A stretch of DNA of 64,000 nt from assembly GCA_021604525.1 (NCBI GenBank), contig BQJD01000002.1, positions 88,282 to 152,281 on the forward strand. The letters run 5' to 3'. Shown piece after piece: positions 19,193 to 29,303 of the stretch. Positions within the stretch are counted from its first letter, which is position 1. Each line of letters opens with the position of its first letter. The DNA comes from a marine bacterium B5-7. Lineage in GTDB: Bacteria > Pseudomonadota > Gammaproteobacteria > Arenicellales > CAJQKF01. Under the pieces are notes generated by a model that was given only the letters and a program-made list of their open reading frames with translations, was not told the origin of the DNA and did not search any database. The position numbers and the translations under genes were made by a program.

Positions 19193-19930
19193 TCATGTCG
19201 TGCGCTCGCTGGCAACCAGTGTTGCAAAAGCGATTGCCGCCGCCTCGATCCTCAGTATTCCTGTACCAAGAGCAACTGACTGATAACCGACAGCATGCAA
19301 CCGTTCGGTTTCATTGGGCGTCAATCCACCTTCAGGACCTATAATTACAACTGTCTGTGTTAGCGGGCACTTGGGATAAAGCCTGTGCATGACTGGTTCA
19401 CCGGCTGGATCCGCCAGCCATCGCCGGCCTGCTAACGATATCTCATTGTCTGTAAGCCAGTTGTGAAGTAGTACCGGCACATCGATCACGGGAATAAAAT
19501 TTATCCCTGACTGCTTGCACGCCTCAATGGCGACACGCCCCCAGCGTTCAGTACGTTTGCTACCGGTCAATTTGACGCTGCGTTCAAATATCACCGGCGT
19601 GATGCGAACAGCACCCAATTGCGTCACCATGTCGATGAGGGTCTCCATCCGATCGCTCTTTGGAATCGCGGTTACCAGATGGATACCAAGGGGTGGCGTA
19701 GCAAGCACCGCTATGGATTCAATACGTGCAGCGAGTTGATTTTTTGAAGACGAGTCAATTATCCGTCCAAGAGCAAGATTACCTCGTCCGTCAAACAGTT
19801 CAATCTCGCTGCCGGCAAGACGACGCTTGACCTTGAGCGCATGGGCACTCTGAGCAGCATCGAGGCTCACTACATCGCCCTCTTCAGCATCGCCAAATGA
19901 CTCAAGAAAATATCTGTCGGGGCGTTTCAA
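19193..19930 (-). CDS. rsmE: 16S rRNA (uracil1498-N3)-methyltransferase
   Basis: A 245-residue SPOUT methyltransferase that methylates U1498 of 16S rRNA. An N-terminal PUA-like RNA-binding domain (about 1-70) precedes the trefoil-knot SAM domain. The knot is identified by TVVIIGPEGGLTPNE (about 187-201) and LGTGILRIEAAAIAF near the C-terminus. It overlaps rsmJ by 4 bases, so the two rRNA methyltransferases are translationally coupled. Confidence 0.94.
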   Translation of the reverse strand: MKRPDRYFLESFGDAEEGDVVSLDAAQSAHALKVKRRLAGSEIELFDGRGNLALGRIIDSSSKNQLAARIESIAVLATPPLGIHLVTAIPKSDRMETLIDMVTQLGAVRITPVIFERSVKLTGSKRTERWGRVAIEACKQSGINFIPVIDVPVLLHNWLTDNEISLAGRRWLADPAGEPVMHRLYPKCPLTQTVVIIGPEGGLTPNETERLHAVGYQSVALGTGILRIEAAAIAFATLVASERTT

Positions 19931-20706
19931 GTTTCGTTTTCCACTGGCCCATCTAAGAGATACACATCATAGCGAACGGTATTGCCGCAATGCGAGTGAT
20001 GGACACCGTCGACCAGTGGTGGTGACTTGTCGGGTCGCTTTACTACCACTCGCTTGAAATGACGCCTGGCGATGGCGGCAAGATCACGGGCATCGACATC
20101 ATCACCAGCCAGCTCGCGGGCAACTTGCATGGCTTTGCGTGGTAGAGACTTCAACCCACGGCTTGCATCAAACATCGGATCGACATAAACCACATCCGCA
20201 TGGTGATGCTCAAGACACCGAAGACTATCATCTGGAAGCAAACGAATTCGCGAAGCGGCTTCATCCCGGGCACACAGAATTGCATCATCAAGCAATAGTG
20301 CAATCGGCTGACAACGTTCAATCGCGGTTACCTCAAGACCCAGGCGAGCGAGGTGAATTGCATCGCGCCCAAAGCCTGCGGTAGCATCGATAACACTCGA
20401 TGATTGCCGTCCGATTGCCCGCCTCAGGAGATCCACACCGGTGGCACGCCACGGCTGATCGAGATCGATAATAACAGGCCGTATCCTGGGTTTACGACAA
20501 TCGACCAAAGCCAATCGGTCATCGACCAGATCGACAATGAAATCGAAATCGTGGGTACTCGATGCCCTGACCAACGGCAAATCACACATTTGCCGATACC
20601 TTGAGAACCGCTCAGGGTTTTGTATCTCAAAATCAGCGAGTGCAACATGTGCGAACTGCGCTGTATAACTGCCGTTTGACACGTCTAATCCCGACATTTG
20701 GAACAC
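19927..20706 (-). CDS. rsmJ: 16S rRNA (guanine1516-N2)-methyltransferase
   Basis: A 259-residue SAM-dependent methyltransferase of the RsmJ family, acting on G1516 of 16S rRNA. The SAM motif DATAGFGRDAIHLARLG is at about 108-124, and the catalytic-loop motif VVYVDPMFD is at about 173-181. An alternative start three codons in is possible. The gene is divergent from fabI across 139 bases and leads the rsmJ-rsmE pair. Confidence 0.92.
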   Translation of the reverse strand: MFQMSGLDVSNGSYTAQFAHVALADFEIQNPERFSRYRQMCDLPLVRASSTHDFDFIVDLVDDRLALVDCRKPRIRPVIIDLDQPWRATGVDLLRRAIGRQSSSVIDATAGFGRDAIHLARLGLEVTAIERCQPIALLLDDAILCARDEAASRIRLLPDDSLRCLEHHHADVVYVDPMFDASRGLKSLPRKAMQVARELAGDDVDARDLAAIARRHFKRVVVKRPDKSPPLVDGVHHSHCGNTVRYDVYLLDGPVENET

Positions 20707-20783
20707 ACGATTACGATATTCCCTGAAGATGATAAAATCACCAGCGCCACAAACTTTTTCTCGCGTATGCGCGAGGGCGTGTT

Positions 20784-20802
20784 ACCGAACAATATGTTCG
20801 GT
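20784..20802. promoter_or_regulatory. Palindrome in the fabI promoter region (candidate operator)
   Basis: ACCGAAC-AATAT-GTTCGGT is a perfect 7-pair palindrome abutting TATAAG (20803-20808), a plausible -10 element for fabI. It lies 44 bases before the fabI start. A second palindrome, TCGCG-TATG-CGCGA, sits at 20761-20774. The position would let a dimeric repressor block fabI transcription. Confidence 0.45.
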
Positions 20803-20845
20803 TATAAGATTCGATTCAACCTGACACATCTCGGATAACAATACC

Positions 20846-21637
20846 ATGGGTTTTCTCGCAGGAAAAAAGGCACTCGTTGTCGGCGTCGCCAGTAACCGCT
20901 CTATTGCCTGGGGCATTGCTCAGGCAATGCACCGTGAAGGAGCTGAACTTGCCTTTACATACCAATCAGACAAGCTAAAACCCAGGGTTGAGAAATTTGC
21001 CCAACAACTCGACTCGGACATTGTGCTGCCTTGCGATGTTCAAAGCGATGAGCAAATTGATGCTGTGTTCACTGAGCTTGAAAACTATTGGGACGGTTAC
21101 GACATTCTGGTGCATTCGGTAGCCTTCGCACCGCGCGAGGAACTCGAGGGTCTCTATCTCGACTCAGTCACCCGGGCCGGATTTCTCACCGCCCATGAGA
21201 TCTCATCTTACAGCTTTGCGGCCTTGGCCCGCGCCGGCCGCAACATGATGGCCGGTCGCAATGGTGCACTCATTACACTTTCCTATATCGGCGCACAGCG
21301 GTCGATGCCGGGATACAACATCATGGGTCTTGCCAAAGCTTCCCTCGAAGCCAATGTTCGATATCTTGCGCAGTCTCTGGGCCCGGAAGGAATCCGGGTC
21401 AATGCGATTTCTGCCGGACCAATCAAGACACTGGCCGCATCCGGTATCAAGGGACTTAAGTTGATGCAGGATTTCTGTGAAAAGTCATCACCGTTAGGAC
21501 GCGGCGTGACTATTGAGGAAGTTGGAAATACTGCCGCATTTCTGTGCTCCGACCTCGCATCCGGCATTACTGCCGAGATCACCTATGTCGATGCCGGTTT
21601 CAACACAGTGGGTATCAGCCAACGACTGATCGACTGA
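20846..21637 (+). CDS. fabI: Enoyl-[acyl-carrier-protein] reductase (NADH)
   Basis: A 263-residue enoyl-ACP reductase for the last step of each fatty-acid elongation cycle. It is a short-chain dehydrogenase with the FabI-type nucleotide motif [13 protein letters not shown] (13-25). The active-site Tyr157 and Lys164 lie in YNIMGLAK, with Tyr147 at the additional conserved tyrosine; all are one position later than in E. coli. Length is normal. It is monocistronic and divergent from rsmJ. Confidence 0.97.
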   Translation: MGFLAGKKALVVGVASNRSIAWGIAQAMHREGAELAFTYQSDKLKPRVEKFAQQLDSDIVLPCDVQSDEQIDAVFTELENYWDGYDILVHSVAFAPREELEGLYLDSVTRAGFLTAHEISSYSFAALARAGRNMMAGRNGALITLSYIGAQRSMPGYNIMGLAKASLEANVRYLAQSLGPEGIRVNAISAGPIKTLAASGIKGLKLMQDFCEKSSPLGRGVTIEEVGNTAAFLCSDLASGITAEITYVDAGFNTVGISQRLID

Positions 21638-21670
21638 CTCATCTCAACCATACCCGGACATTAAACTGTG

Positions 21671-21694
21671 AATGGCCAGTTCAAACTGGCCATT
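21671..21694. repeat. Perfect inverted repeat after fabI
   Basis: AATGGCCAGTT and AACTGGCCATT are perfect complements separated by 2 bases, effectively a 9-pair stem with a 6-base loop, 33 bases after the fabI stop. It lacks a T run. A terminator for fabI or a protein-binding site are both possible. Confidence 0.45.
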
Positions 21695-21885
21695 GATATT
21701 GATTATCGATACGACTAATAAGTCGCGCAGTCCCGGGATATAAACTGGAACCGATCTCAAAGCGAGCGAAGACGGCCAGGACAAGGTAATGGGAGTGGAA
21801 ACGCGCAGTTTACATGTGTAAATGAACATTTGAGCGAGCATTTAACACTGTATTGGAGGGTTGCAGCCATCTTAAGACAAAGGTT

Positions 21886-23802
21886 TTACAACGCGTCGTC
21901 GAATACGGTTACGTCCGAGGCTTCTCGAAGTGCTTGAAGATAACTTAGATACACATCCTCGGACTGACGATTTTTAAGCAGATTCTTTACTGCCGCGCGA
22001 CGTGCATCGTCTGCCTTTGCAGGATCGGCATCGGTGATTGAAGTGAGTCGATATACCACGTAATCGCCGTTTGTAGTATTCAATCCCCGCACAACCGGCA
22101 GATTCGATGTTGGTACGACCACGTTGAATAGCTCATCAACCAGTTCATTGCTCAAGGGGTCATAGGCATCTTCACGGGTACCGTCGAACGACACCGGATC
22201 AAGATTTTCTGCCGCGAGCGTGGTCTGCCAATCTTCAGCTTCGGACAGCGATTTGATCAGCATTTCTCCATGTTCGTGAGCGGCATCAATACGCGCTGTA
22301 CGTTCGAGTTTTTCTCGAACTTGATCGCGAACCTCCTCCAGCGTCAACTGACGTCGATCTTTAGATTCAAGTCGATGCAGAGCGACCATACTGTTTGCAT
22401 CAAAATCAAATGCTTCGCTGTTCAAGCCCTCCACCCTGACTTCTTCAGAGAAAGCCGCTTCGCGAAATCTCTGATTGGCGGCGACACCGTCACCCTCATC
22501 CATGCTGAACCAATCGGTAGACTGTATTTCGAGATTGAGATCGTCCGCGGCAGGTTCAAGACTTTCTGGCTGCTCGTATACAATGTTAGTGAAGCGCTCA
22601 GCCTCTTCAAGATAGCGCGATTCCGCCGACTGTTTCTTCAACTCGGATTCAATCTGATCCTTAACCTCATCGAATTTTGCAACAACTGCGGGCTTGTAGC
22701 CGGTCAAGGAGATCACATGAAAGCCAAATCTCGAACGCACCGGATCACTAATATCACCAACTTCTTCAAGGGCCAGGGCTGCGTCCTCGACGGGCTTGAC
22801 CAATACACCGGAGGTGATAACACCGAGATCACCACCTTTCGCTGCTGAACCGGAGTCATCGGAATTCTGTTTTGCGAGCGCTGCGAAATCTTCACCAGCG
22901 CGGGCTCTTCCAGCCAGCTCACGGGCTTTGTTCAAGGCCGATTCAACTTGCGCGTCGTCGGCATTGTCACCGACCTGAATCAATATATGACTGATCCGCC
23001 GCTCTTCTGGAGTCATGTATTGACTCTGGTTTTCAGCAAAATACTGGCGTAATTCCGCCTCGTCAACATCAATGCTTTCAGCAATCCGATCCACCGACAA
23101 TGTGATGTAACTTGCACGCATCATCTCGGGAGCGAAATACTGATCCTTATTTTTTCCGTATGCTGTGGCGATATCTTCTTCACTTATCTTGATTTCGCGT
23201 GATGGATCATTTGCCGGGATTACAACGTACTCGGCCGTTCGTACCTGTCCAAGGATTCTCAATACATTGTTGATGTCTTCATCTGTGACAAATGCCGAAT
23301 CGGTATAAGCGCTTCGAATCTGATTGGATATGAGTTCCTGACGCTGCTGCTGCTCGAATCGGGCAACACTCATCCCGGCATTGGCAACGACTTCCTGGTA
23401 GCGATCGGGATCAAACTGACCATCGACCTGGAAATAAGGCAATTGACGGATGCGATTACCAAGGAGTTCTTCGCTAATACGATAGCCGGATGCTTCGGCA
23501 TATGACGCCTCGGCAGCGTTTTGGATTAGTCCTTCAAGGACCTGTCGCTTGAACTCCGCAGATTCGAAAAATTCCGAGTCAAGATTTTGTTGAAGAACCT
23601 GGGCCATAACCCGACGCCTTTCTGACAGCGCGTTCTGATAGGTATTAAGATCAATATCGACACCCTCGACTTCAGCGACAACAGACTGACCGCCACCTTC
23701 GAAGTAGGAGTTTATGCCCCATAGCGCGAATGGAATGGTGATCATGGCAACAATCACCCAGGCAAAGATACCTGACGCTTTTTCTCTGATCTTGGTTAAC
23801 AT
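21886..23802 (-). CDS. ppiD: Periplasmic folding chaperone / peptidyl-prolyl isomerase PpiD
   Basis: A 638-residue inner-membrane-anchored chaperone acting at the SecYEG exit. The single N-terminal helix (about 12-34, FAWVIVAMITIPFALWGINSY) is followed by a SurA-like chaperone domain. A parvulin domain covers about 265-360 (ISHILIQVGD ... GDLGVITSG ... RSRFGFHVISLTG), and a second, degenerate C-terminal part follows. It is the last gene of the tig-clpPX-lon-hupB block, just after two tRNA genes, the classical position of ppiD. Confidence 0.93.
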   Translation of the reverse strand: MLTKIREKASGIFAWVIVAMITIPFALWGINSYFEGGGQSVVAEVEGVDIDLNTYQNALSERRRVMAQVLQQNLDSEFFESAEFKRQVLEGLIQNAAEASYAEASGYRISEELLGNRIRQLPYFQVDGQFDPDRYQEVVANAGMSVARFEQQQRQELISNQIRSAYTDSAFVTDEDINNVLRILGQVRTAEYVVIPANDPSREIKISEEDIATAYGKNKDQYFAPEMMRASYITLSVDRIAESIDVDEAELRQYFAENQSQYMTPEERRISHILIQVGDNADDAQVESALNKARELAGRARAGEDFAALAKQNSDDSGSAAKGGDLGVITSGVLVKPVEDAALALEEVGDISDPVRSRFGFHVISLTGYKPAVVAKFDEVKDQIESELKKQSAESRYLEEAERFTNIVYEQPESLEPAADDLNLEIQSTDWFSMDEGDGVAANQRFREAAFSEEVRVEGLNSEAFDFDANSMVALHRLESKDRRQLTLEEVRDQVREKLERTARIDAAHEHGEMLIKSLSEAEDWQTTLAAENLDPVSFDGTREDAYDPLSNELVDELFNVVVPTSNLPVVRGLNTTNGDYVVYRLTSITDADPAKADDARRAAVKNLLKNRQSEDVYLSYLQALREASDVTVFDDAL

Positions 23803-23904
23803 CGAATCGATCCGTGATGGGATACGAAGGTCCGGCCAAATAAACAGGTTTCGCGGGGCTCGTGAATTGGGCCACGGCGATGGAAAACATCAAAGCAGCG
23901 AATA

Positions 23905-23981
23905 TGGCGGAGCGGACGGGACTCGAACCCGCGACCCCCGGCGTGACAGGCCGGTATTCTAACCAACTGAACTACCGCTCC
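23905..23981 (-). tRNA. tRNA-Asp (anticodon GTC)
   Basis: A 77-nt cloverleaf with encoded CCA. The acceptor GGAGCGG pairs with CCGCTCC, the anticodon stem is CCGGC/GCCGG, the loop CTGTCAC, and the T arm GCGGG/CCCGT. It lies 27 bases after tRNA-Val in the direction of transcription. Confidence 0.97.
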
Positions 23982-24008
23982 GATTCGCGGGACTGACAAC
24001 CACCAGTT

Positions 24009-24084
24009 TGGTGGGTGCTGCAGGACTTGAACCTGCGACCCTCGCCTTGTAAGGGCGATGCTCTACCAGCTGAGCTAAGCACCC
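24009..24084 (-). tRNA. tRNA-Val (anticodon TAC)
   Basis: A 76-nt cloverleaf with encoded CCA. The acceptor GGGTGCT pairs with AGCACCC, the anticodon stem is TCGCC/GGCGA, and the loop CTTACAA. It starts 9 bases after the hupB stop, so it is probably co-transcribed with hupB and released by processing. Confidence 0.97.
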
Positions 24085-24093
24085 AAGGGCGCG

Positions 24094-24366
24094 CTAGTTT
24101 ACGGCATCCTTAAGTGCTTTGCCAGCCTTGAACTTAGGCATTTTCGAAGCGGCGATATGGATCGTTTCGCCGGTTTGCGGATTGCGTCCTGTGCGAGCTG
24201 CACGATCCGACACTGAGAATGTACCAAACCCGGTAATGGCGATGCTGTCGCCCGAGCTAAGCGTTTTGGTAACGATATCAACTAAGCCATCGAGGACGGC
24301 TGCGGCTTCACTCTTGGACATGTCATTGGACGCGGCCAGTGCTTCTACCAGTTCGGTTTTATTCAC
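24094..24366 (-). CDS. hupB: DNA-binding protein HU-beta
   Basis: A 90-residue nucleoid protein of the HU/IHF family. The core [20 protein letters not shown] (46-65) contains the DNA-wrapping arm, with the conserved Arg and Asn-Pro. The start is GTG ([10 protein letters not shown]), preceded by a strong AAAGGAGAT ribosome site. It follows lon, as in most Gammaproteobacteria, but has its own promoter at 24496-24525. No terminator separates it from tRNA-Val. Confidence 0.97.
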   Translation of the reverse strand: MNKTELVEALAASNDMSKSEAAAVLDGLVDIVTKTLSSGDSIAITGFGTFSVSDRAARTGRNPQTGETIHIAASKMPKFKAGKALKDAVN

Positions 24367-24905
24367 AAGTTATCTCCTTTCTTGATTGATAGGTGCGGTG
24401 GATCATTAAATTCATACAATTACTCAATTACTGCGGTATCCGTGACCCGCATAAGCGCACTTGAATGAGGAGAACGATCTCTTATACAGCGCGAGGTTAT
24501 ACCAAGCCGACAATTTTGGTGTCAAGAAAAAGTGTGGGAATTGATCTCGTTGTTTTTTCAAAACGGCCCGGCACTCATATCGAGGCGTTCGCAACAGAAT
24601 CATAATGACATTTAAAACCATGGCATTGAAAATCGCTGTTGCGACACCCTGACACCCGAAGTATACCGGGTTTTTGGCCCATGTCGCGGCAATTGATAGC
24701 ATTGATTCCGAGCATCATCACGATACCGGATTGTGCCAGGGCAAGTCCGTTACTACTGAATCAAAACCGATTGATCATCATCAATAACTTCACACAAGCA
24801 CACTACGATATTGAAACATCTGCCGAAATCATAATCGGAATGCTCGCAAAATATCGCTATTCAGCACCGATTTCAATCGTCACCATAGACCATCTTGCCT
24901 CCTGC
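24367..24905. other. Intergenic region hupB / lon
   Basis: A 539-base gap holding the hupB promoter. The two ORFs listed here (24424 minus, 24639 plus) have no ribosome site, no recognisable motif and AT-rich composition, so I see no gene. No lon terminator was recognised. Confidence 0.5.
24496..24525 (-). promoter_or_regulatory. Sigma-70-type promoter of hupB
   Basis: On the minus strand TTGACA (-35) is followed by 18 bases and TATAAC (-10). Expected transcription start is near 24489, giving a leader of about 120 bases before the hupB GTG. Confidence 0.75.
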
Positions 24906-27344
24906 CTAGTGCGGCCTGACCGCATCTTTGGCAAGATTATCAGCAACAGGGCCTGCTTCAGGTGATGCTTCAGCATCTTCCTTGAATGGCGCAGGAACAT
25001 GCTCAAGTGCAATCTCGAATACCTCATCGATCCACTGAACCGGTTTCAGATTTAGGCCTTCGATAATATTGTCGGGAATCTCCTTGAGATCCTTTTCGTT
25101 GTCTTTCGGAATGATTACCGTCTTGATGCCGCCACGATGCGCGGCCAAGAGCTTTTCCTTCAGTCCGCCTATTGGCAACACTTCTCCGCGCAAGGTTATC
25201 TCACCGGTCATCGCCACGTCGGCCTTGACCGGCACATTTGTCAATGCAGACACCACGGCAGTACACATCGCGGTCCCGGCACTCGGGCCATCCTTCGGCG
25301 TTGCCCCTTCCGGCACATGAATATGTACATCATGATCCTGATAAAAGGTGGCGCTGATACCATATGTCCGCGCCCGCGAACGCACTACGCTAACCGCAGT
25401 CTGAATGGATTCCTGCATCACTTCGCCGAGTTTCCCGGTATATATCTGCTTGCCCTTGCCTTCGAGTGTAACCGCTTCTATAGTGAGCAGATCACCGCCC
25501 ACCTCTGTCCAGGCCAGGCCCGTGACCTGTCCCACACGGTTCATCTCCTCGGCCTCACCATATCGGAACTGGCGTACGCCAAGATACTTGTCAAGATTAC
25601 GACGACTCACGGTGACCCGTTTCTTGTCAGTCTCGACCAGCAGTTCCCGCGCGACCTTGCGACAAATCTTGGATATCTCCCGCTCAAGTCCACGCACACC
25701 GGATTCACGGGTGTAGTAACGAACGATGTCATACAGAACTGGTTTGCCAATGCTGAGTTCTTCCTTCTTCAAGCCATTGTTCTTTATCTGCTTTGACAGC
25801 AGGTAACGTGTGGCTATATTGATTTTCTCGTCTTCGGTGTAACCCGAGATCCGAATTACCTCCATTCGATCAAGCAAGGGACTCGGAATGTTCAGTGTAT
25901 TGGCGGTGGCAATGAACATGACTTCAGAGAGGTCGTACTCAACTTCCATGTAATGATCGCCGAATGCGTGATTCTGTTCCGGATCAAGCACTTCCAGCAG
26001 TGCAGATGATGGATCGCCACGAAAATCCATTGACATTTTGTCGACTTCATCAAGCATAAACAACGGGTTACGTGACTTGACCTTGGCCATATTCTGGATG
26101 ATCTTGCCCGGCATCGAACCAATATATGTCCTTCGATGGCCTCGGATCTCTGCCTCATCGCGTACCCCACCTAAGGACATACGAATGAACTTGCGATTGG
26201 TTGCGCGAGCAATAGACTCGCCCAGCGACGTCTTGCCGACACCGGGAGGGCCGACCAGACATAGAATCGGACCCTTGATCTTCTTGATCCGCTGTTGAAC
26301 GGCCAGGAATTCAACGATTCGTTCCTTGACTCGATCAAGACCGTAATGATCGTTATCGAGAATTTTCTCGGCCTTGGCAACGTCCTTGGATACCCGTGTG
26401 CGTTTCTTCCAGGGAACGGCGACCAGCCAGTCAATATAATTACGCACTACGGTCGCTTCCGCTGACATGGGCGACATCATTTTCAGCTTCTTGAGCTCGG
26501 ACTCAGCCTTCTCACGAGCCTCTTTCGGCATACCGGCTTCGTCAATCTTCTGGGCAAGTTCTTCCAGCTCGTTGGGGACATCATCCATATCGCCCAACTC
26601 TTTCTGAATGGCCTTCATCTGCTCATTCAGATAGTACTCGCGCTGGCTTTTCTCCATCTGCTTCTTGACCCGGCCGCGTATTCGCTTTTCGACCTGCAAG
26701 AGGTCAATTTCTGACTCCATTACGCCGAGAATATGCTCAAGCCGGTCGCGCACGCTACCGAGTTCCAGAATTTTCTGCTTGTCTTCATTTCGAAGACTGA
26801 GATGCGCCGCAATGGTGTCGGCGAGTCGACCAAGATCCTCAATACCATTCAAGGAGGTTAATATCTCCGGTGGAATCTTGGAGTTCAATTTGACGTATTG
26901 CTCGAACTCGGCCAATACGGTTCGTTGCAGGACTTCCGCTTCACGCTCGTTTACATCCTGGTCCTTGAGCGCAACGGTATCGACAACAAAACAGGCGTCT
27001 GCGTCGACATAGCGGATAATGGATGCACGTCGTACGCCCTCCACCAGAACCTTCACCGTGCCATCGGGCAACTTCAGGAGTTGCAGAATATTGGCAACCG
27101 TACCAACCTCATAGATATGCTCGGGACCCGGATCATCATCACCGGCATCTTTTTGCGCGGCAAGAAATATATTCTTGCCCGCATCCATCGCTTCCTCCAG
27201 CGCCTGGATTGATTTCTTTCTCCCAACGAACAGCGGGATCACCATATGCGGAAAGATCACTACGTCACGTAGCGGCAGCATTGGGAAACGAGTTTCTTCA
27301 GTCACGGACAAGACGGTACTCCACGAGTTTTCATGGTTGGCCAC
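24906..27344 (-). CDS. lon: ATP-dependent protease La
   Basis: An 812-residue cytosolic protease degrading misfolded and regulatory proteins. The N-terminal substrate domain begins at FPMLPLRDVVIFPHM. A central coiled coil (about 190-270) leads to the AAA+ domain with Walker A GPPGVGKTS. The C-terminal protease domain carries the catalytic Ser688 in KDGPSAG and a downstream lysine. The ORF starts with GTG at 27344 without a clear ribosome site; the in-frame ATG before LPLRDVV (about 27281) is an alternative. It lies downstream of clpX, the standard order. Confidence 0.96.
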   Translation of the reverse strand: MANHENSWSTVLSVTEETRFPMLPLRDVVIFPHMVIPLFVGRKKSIQALEEAMDAGKNIFLAAQKDAGDDDPGPEHIYEVGTVANILQLLKLPDGTVKVLVEGVRRASIIRYVDADACFVVDTVALKDQDVNEREAEVLQRTVLAEFEQYVKLNSKIPPEILTSLNGIEDLGRLADTIAAHLSLRNEDKQKILELGSVRDRLEHILGVMESEIDLLQVEKRIRGRVKKQMEKSQREYYLNEQMKAIQKELGDMDDVPNELEELAQKIDEAGMPKEAREKAESELKKLKMMSPMSAEATVVRNYIDWLVAVPWKKRTRVSKDVAKAEKILDNDHYGLDRVKERIVEFLAVQQRIKKIKGPILCLVGPPGVGKTSLGESIARATNRKFIRMSLGGVRDEAEIRGHRRTYIGSMPGKIIQNMAKVKSRNPLFMLDEVDKMSMDFRGDPSSALLEVLDPEQNHAFGDHYMEVEYDLSEVMFIATANTLNIPSPLLDRMEVIRISGYTEDEKINIATRYLLSKQIKNNGLKKEELSIGKPVLYDIVRYYTRESGVRGLEREISKICRKVARELLVETDKKRVTVSRRNLDKYLGVRQFRYGEAEEMNRVGQVTGLAWTEVGGDLLTIEAVTLEGKGKQIYTGKLGEVMQESIQTAVSVVRSRARTYGISATFYQDHDVHIHVPEGATPKDGPSAGTAMCTAVVSALTNVPVKADVAMTGEITLRGEVLPIGGLKEKLLAAHRGGIKTVIIPKDNEKDLKEIPDNIIEGLNLKPVQWIDEVFEIALEHVPAPFKEDAEASPEAGPVADNLAKDAVRPH

Positions 27345-27358
27345 AGTTGGGCCACATA

Positions 27359-27388
27359 ATTTGGGCAGGACAATGGCGTGGCTTCAAG
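27359..27388 (-). promoter_or_regulatory. Possible sigma-32-like promoter before lon
   Basis: On the minus strand CTTGAAG, then 15 bases, then GCCCAAAT resembles the heat-shock consensus CTTGAAA-N11-16-CCCCATNT imperfectly. If used, transcription would begin about 7 bases before the annotated GTG, implying a leaderless message or the downstream ATG start. Weak. Confidence 0.25.
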
Positions 27389-27861
27389 GCTATCGTCACA
27401 CCCTCTAATAACACGAATAATATGACGACAACGGATCAGGAATTCAACTGCGTGATATCACTCACAATTAACACACCCAAACGAATGAAACTGCAGGGTG
27501 CAGTCAAATAGAGAAACGTGAGTATGTCAGCACGTTTGCAAGCAGCCAGAACAAAAGTTTTCGGATCTGCCCGGTTAATTTAATCGAGCCATGAAGCCGT
27601 ATAAGACAGATTCAAAACGATCCTGGCGCGGGGAGCCAGGAAATTCCCTGAAGATCAAGAAACAAATGCGAAAAACAAAAGAACAGGTTTTGTCCCGAGA
27701 ACTCAATGACTCCGCAGACAATCCATCCGGCTCACAGTATGTGTTTGCCCTGAAAAAGTTGGGGTTTATTCTCTTACTGACGACGCCTGATTATGATGCA
27801 TCGGCCGATAATGGTTACCGTGATACTGACATCGAGTAGCATATAACCTGGGCGATCAAAA
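27389..27861. other. Intergenic region lon / clpX
   Basis: A gap of about 470 bases after the possible lon promoter. The only ORF of note (27591-27839, plus, 82 codons, Lys/Ser-rich) has no ribosome site and no recognisable domain, so I leave it out. No clear clpX terminator is visible. Confidence 0.45.
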
Positions 27862-29136
27862 TCAGTCGCCGGTGCCGCTTTTCTGATCGTCCTCGAAGAC
27901 ATATAACGGTCTTGAGCCGTCATCGATAACACTTGCGTCGACGCTGACCATCTTGACGTTTTTCATTGACGGCAACTCGTACATCGTATCGAGCAAGGCA
28001 TTTTCGAGAATTGATCGAAGACCTCGAGCGCCGGTCTTGCGATCCATCGCCTTTTTAGCAACTGCCCGCAGTGCGTCAGGACGAATTTCAAGGCTGACAC
28101 CCTCAAGCTCAAAGAGCTTTTGATATTGTTTGACGAGCGCGTTACGCGGCTCTGTCAAGATGGTAATCAGCGCTTCCTCATCCAGCTCGCGCAGGGTAGC
28201 AACCACAGGCAAGCGACCAACAAACTCCGGTATCAGTCCAAATTTGATGAGATCTTCAGGCTCAAGGTCAGCAATCAATTCCTCGGCACGGGCACGAGAA
28301 TCCTTGCTTTTGATATCAGCGCCGAAGCCAATTCCCGATTTCTCGGTTCGCGACTGAATCACTCTCTCAAGACCAGCAAAGGCGCCACCACAGATAAACA
28401 ACACATTCCGGGTGTCGACCTGTAGAAACTCCTGCTGGGGATGTTTGCGTCCTCCTTGTGGCGGAACCGATGCAACCGTACCTTCTATCAGTTTCAACAG
28501 AGCCTGCTGAACGCCCTCCCCCGATACGTCACGGGTAATTGACGGGTTATCGGATTTACGCGAGATCTTGTCAATCTCATCAATATAAACGATGCCCATC
28601 TGCGCTTTTTCGACTTCGTAGTCACATTTTTGCAACAGTTTCTGGATGATGTTCTCAACATCCTCTCCCACATATCCGGCTTCGGTCAGTGTGGTGGCAT
28701 CGGCAATGGTAAAAGGCACATTCAACTGCCGCGCAAGTGTCTCGGCCAACAGAGTCTTGCCTGACCCGGTCGGACCGATCATCAGAATATTACTTTTGGA
28801 GATGTCGACATCGCCAGCGGTGTCTTCGTTCTCGATACGCTTGTAGTGGTTATAAACCGCTACGGACAGTATTTTCTTGGCATCGCTCTGGCCAATGACA
28901 TAATCGTCGAGCTTTGTGCGAATTTCCTGCGGCGTCGGGTAACCCGATTCCTTTTTATGAGATTCACCGGCTTCGGCGGCTTCTTCGCGGATAATTTCGT
29001 TGCATAATTCGACGCATTCATCGCAAATGAATACCGACGGGCCGGCAATCAGTTTCCGTACTTCGTGCTGGCTCTTACCGCAAAATGAGCAGTAAAGAAG
29101 CTTGTCACCTTTTCGATCGTTACTGTCTTCAGCCAT
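27862..29136 (-). CDS. clpX: ATP-dependent Clp protease ATPase subunit ClpX
   Basis: A 424-residue AAA+ unfoldase that recognises tagged substrates and feeds them to ClpP. The N-terminal zinc-binding domain has two CxxC pairs (CSFCGK at about 16-21 and CDECVELC at about 38-45). Walker A is GPTGSGKT, Walker B is VYIDEIDKI, and the ClpP-contacting IGF loop appears as KSGIGFGAD. The gene follows clpP after 167 bases without an obvious terminator. Confidence 0.97.
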   Translation of the reverse strand: MAEDSNDRKGDKLLYCSFCGKSQHEVRKLIAGPSVFICDECVELCNEIIREEAAEAGESHKKESGYPTPQEIRTKLDDYVIGQSDAKKILSVAVYNHYKRIENEDTAGDVDISKSNILMIGPTGSGKTLLAETLARQLNVPFTIADATTLTEAGYVGEDVENIIQKLLQKCDYEVEKAQMGIVYIDEIDKISRKSDNPSITRDVSGEGVQQALLKLIEGTVASVPPQGGRKHPQQEFLQVDTRNVLFICGGAFAGLERVIQSRTEKSGIGFGADIKSKDSRARAEELIADLEPEDLIKFGLIPEFVGRLPVVATLRELDEEALITILTEPRNALVKQYQKLFELEGVSLEIRPDALRAVAKKAMDRKTGARGLRSILENALLDTMYELPSMKNVKMVSVDASVIDDGSRPLYVFEDDQKSGTGD

Positions 29137-29303
29137 GTCGATACCGAATTACTACAATGTGCCCTGAATAACTCAAGCCATGCGGGAGAATCCCAGGACC
29201 CTTATGGTTTGAGCGCTAAAGATGCAGCCTTTATGTTAAAAATGCAAGTCTCGGCAATGATCAGGCAGGTGCCTCGAAATGCCGGATAAACGTCTGTCAA
29301 CCG

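Noticed and set aside
22270-22848. 192-codon plus-strand ORF inside ppiD
   Set aside because: Shadow of ppiD in another frame.
24424-24965. ORFs of 92 and 108 codons between hupB and lon
   Set aside because: One covers the hupB promoter and the other runs into the lon 3' end; neither has motifs or a ribosome site.
27591-27839. 82-codon Lys/Ser-rich ORF between lon and clpX
   Set aside because: No ribosome site, no domain and no operon partner; chance ORF is more likely.
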